NCBI GenBank assembly: GCA_035649235.1
Contig: DASRJX010000269.1
Location: forward strand, 1-6,395
Source: DASRJX01 sp035649235
Lineage (GTDB): Bacteria; Acidobacteriota; Polarisedimenticolia; Gp22-AA2
Length of the DNA: 6,395 bases
Direction of reading: 5' to 3'
In this document: one piece after another, positions 5,984-6,395 of the stretch
How the letters are laid out: each line of letters starts with the position of its first letter
Position numbering within the stretch: position 1 is the stretch's first letter
Position numbers and translations under genes: made by a program
The notes under the pieces: generated by a model
Told to the model about the DNA's origin: nothing
Seen by the model: the letters and a program-made list of their open reading frames with translations, nothing else
The model's database searches: none

Positions 5984-6056
5984 GGCCGGCGGCCGGACGG
6001 TGGTTGGCGGCGATAGGCCAACAACGGCCTGACAGCCACTCGTCCGGTCGCCGGCC
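5984..6056. repeat. Long inverted repeat with branched interior (hairpin 4)
   Basis: Two 16-base arms, 5984-5999 (GGCCGGCGGCCGGACG) and 6041-6056, are complementary at 15 positions. The single exception is G5992 facing T6048, a G·U wobble if transcribed on the plus strand. Past a one-base bulge (T6040), GTGG (6000-6003) pairs with CCAC (6036-6039). The interior can form TTGGC/GCCAA (6004-6008 with 6017-6021) or, exclusive of it, AGGCC/GGCCT (6015-6019 with 6026-6030). This is the strongest inverted repeat in the window. It lies 34 bases past the cupin stop and could be a two-way transcription barrier, a REP-like element or an RNA domain. Confidence 0.65.
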
Positions 6057-6065
6057 GTCCAAGCG

Positions 6066-6078
6066 GGCCGATTCGGCC
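6066..6078. repeat. Short palindrome just downstream of the cupin stop
   Basis: GGCCGA-T-TCGGCC is a perfect 13-base palindrome lying 12 bases past the cupin stop. On the minus-strand transcript it would give a small GGCCG/CGGCC hairpin with a three-base loop. There is no T run after it, so a terminator role is only a weak guess. Confidence 0.3.
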
Positions 6079-6089
6079 GTCCGCCGGCT

Positions 6090-6395
6090 CTATTTCGACG
6101 CGGTCCGTTTGCCCGGGTCGTCGGCGGGGTTCACGTACGTCAGGGCGAACGGACCCATCCCGTGAACCTGGACGGTTGACTCCGTCTTCGCGAGCGCGTA
6201 ATGCCGCATCTCTGCCGGCAGGAGCGCGTAGCCTCCCACGGGGAGATCCTTCATCTTGGCCTTGTCGAACGTATCGCCCATGCCCAGCGCGAACGTTCCC
6301 GACAGCACCGTCACGTGCTCGTCCGTCGGATGCCAGTGCGGTGCGATCTTGTAGCCCGCAGGCATTTTCAGCCGCACGACGAACAGCCCTGGCTG
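6090..6395 (-). CDS. Single-domain cupin protein (N-terminus beyond right edge)
   Basis: The frame is open from the right edge to the TAG at 6092-6090, giving 101 visible residues. The visible part starts QPGLFVVRLKMPAGYKIAPHWHPTDEHVTVLSG, which carries cupin motif 1: G, then HxH (HWH), PTDE with the metal-binding glutamate, and a closing G. Motif 2 is GGYALLPAEMRHYA. It keeps the third metal-ligand histidine, but the usual PxG glycine is replaced by glutamate (PAEM). The family is a small beta-barrel that often binds Mn, Fe or Zn. Members with this GYKIxPHWHPTDE pattern are common, mostly unassigned, and are often secreted or periplasmic; that cannot be judged here because the N-terminus is missing. 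A GTG at 6377 could be read as a start, but the conserved strand before it shows the gene is truncated by the window edge. It faces the permease operon and shows no link to the transporter. Confidence 0.88.
   Translation of the reverse strand, partial: QPGLFVVRLKMPAGYKIAPHWHPTDEHVTVLSGTFALGMGDTFDKAKMKDLPVGGYALLPAEMRHYALAKTESTVQVHGMGPFALTYVNPADDPGKRTASK

Larger units (their letters stand above)
5709..6089. other. Gene-free intergenic region rich in inverted repeats
   Basis: These 381 bases lie between the stop of permease 2 and the stop of the convergent cupin gene. I see no convincing gene. Short open frames on both strands have poor starts and no recognisable domain. No tRNA, rRNA or CRISPR pattern is visible, nor any canonical U-tailed terminator. 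What it holds is a series of inverted repeats at 5767-5801, 5816-5845, 5918-5939 and 5984-6056, plus a long-range complementarity between 5818-5852 and 5940-5953. Together they could form a compact RNA fold or a structured 3' untranslated region of the permease operon. The base composition makes chance hairpins likelier than usual, so function is unproven. Confidence 0.6.

Noticed and set aside
5805..6032. Plus-strand small gene of 75 codons
   Set aside because: It begins at a TTG with no ribosome site. The internal ATG at 5862 abuts AGGAG with no spacing, and the one at 5874 is 12 bases away. The product has no recognisable features. Kept only as a periodicity observation.
5984..6056. Integron attC site
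   Set aside because: The long imperfect inverted repeat recalled attC, but the required RYYYAAC and GTTRRRY core sites are not present at its ends, and no integrase or cassette array is visible.
5709..6089. Insertion sequence, MITE or CRISPR array
   Set aside because: No terminal inverted repeats with flanking duplications, no transposase remnant, and no regularly spaced direct repeats could be found.

Overview
The window is uniformly GC-rich (about two thirds or more G+C by eye), with strong G/C preference at third codon positions and frequent GTG starts. The binding protein has a Sec-type signal without a lipobox cysteine, which suits a Gram-negative periplasm. A high-GC Gram-negative such as an Acidobacteriota-type soil or metagenome lineage would fit, but this is an impression from protein style and no marker gene here proves it.

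Layout. (1) Positions 1-2066, minus strand: a large MalT-like ATPase/TPR regulator. It starts inside the window, and its C-terminus lies beyond the left edge. (2) 2063-3712, minus: a family 5 (Dpp/Opp-type) extracellular solute-binding protein, overlapping the regulator start by 4 bases (GTGA). (3) 3713-3777: a 65-base divergent intergenic region holding a perfect 6+3+6 palindrome, with -10-like hexamers on both strands and good Shine-Dalgarno sequences on each side. (4) 3778-4749 and 4746-5708, plus: two Dpp/Opp-type inner-membrane permeases, again joined by a GTGA overlap. The second has an unusually long periplasmic segment after its first membrane helix. (5) 5709-6089: 381 bases with no convincing gene but an unusual density of inverted repeats. 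These can be drawn as one coherent fold of about 290 nt, including two mutually exclusive pairings. (6) 6090-6395, minus: the C-terminal part of a small single-domain cupin, cut by the right edge.

How it fits together. The binding protein and two permeases are three of the usual parts of an ABC importer for peptides, nickel or a similar solute. No nucleotide-binding ATPase gene is present in the window. The regulator belongs to the class typified by MalT, which in E. coli controls an ABC sugar importer and is restrained by that importer's ATPase. Its translational coupling to the binding-protein gene suggests it may control or sense this importer; that is inference. The cupin is probably unrelated. 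The parts most worth follow-up are the structured 5767-6056 region, the regulator-transporter coupling, and the symmetric divergent promoter.
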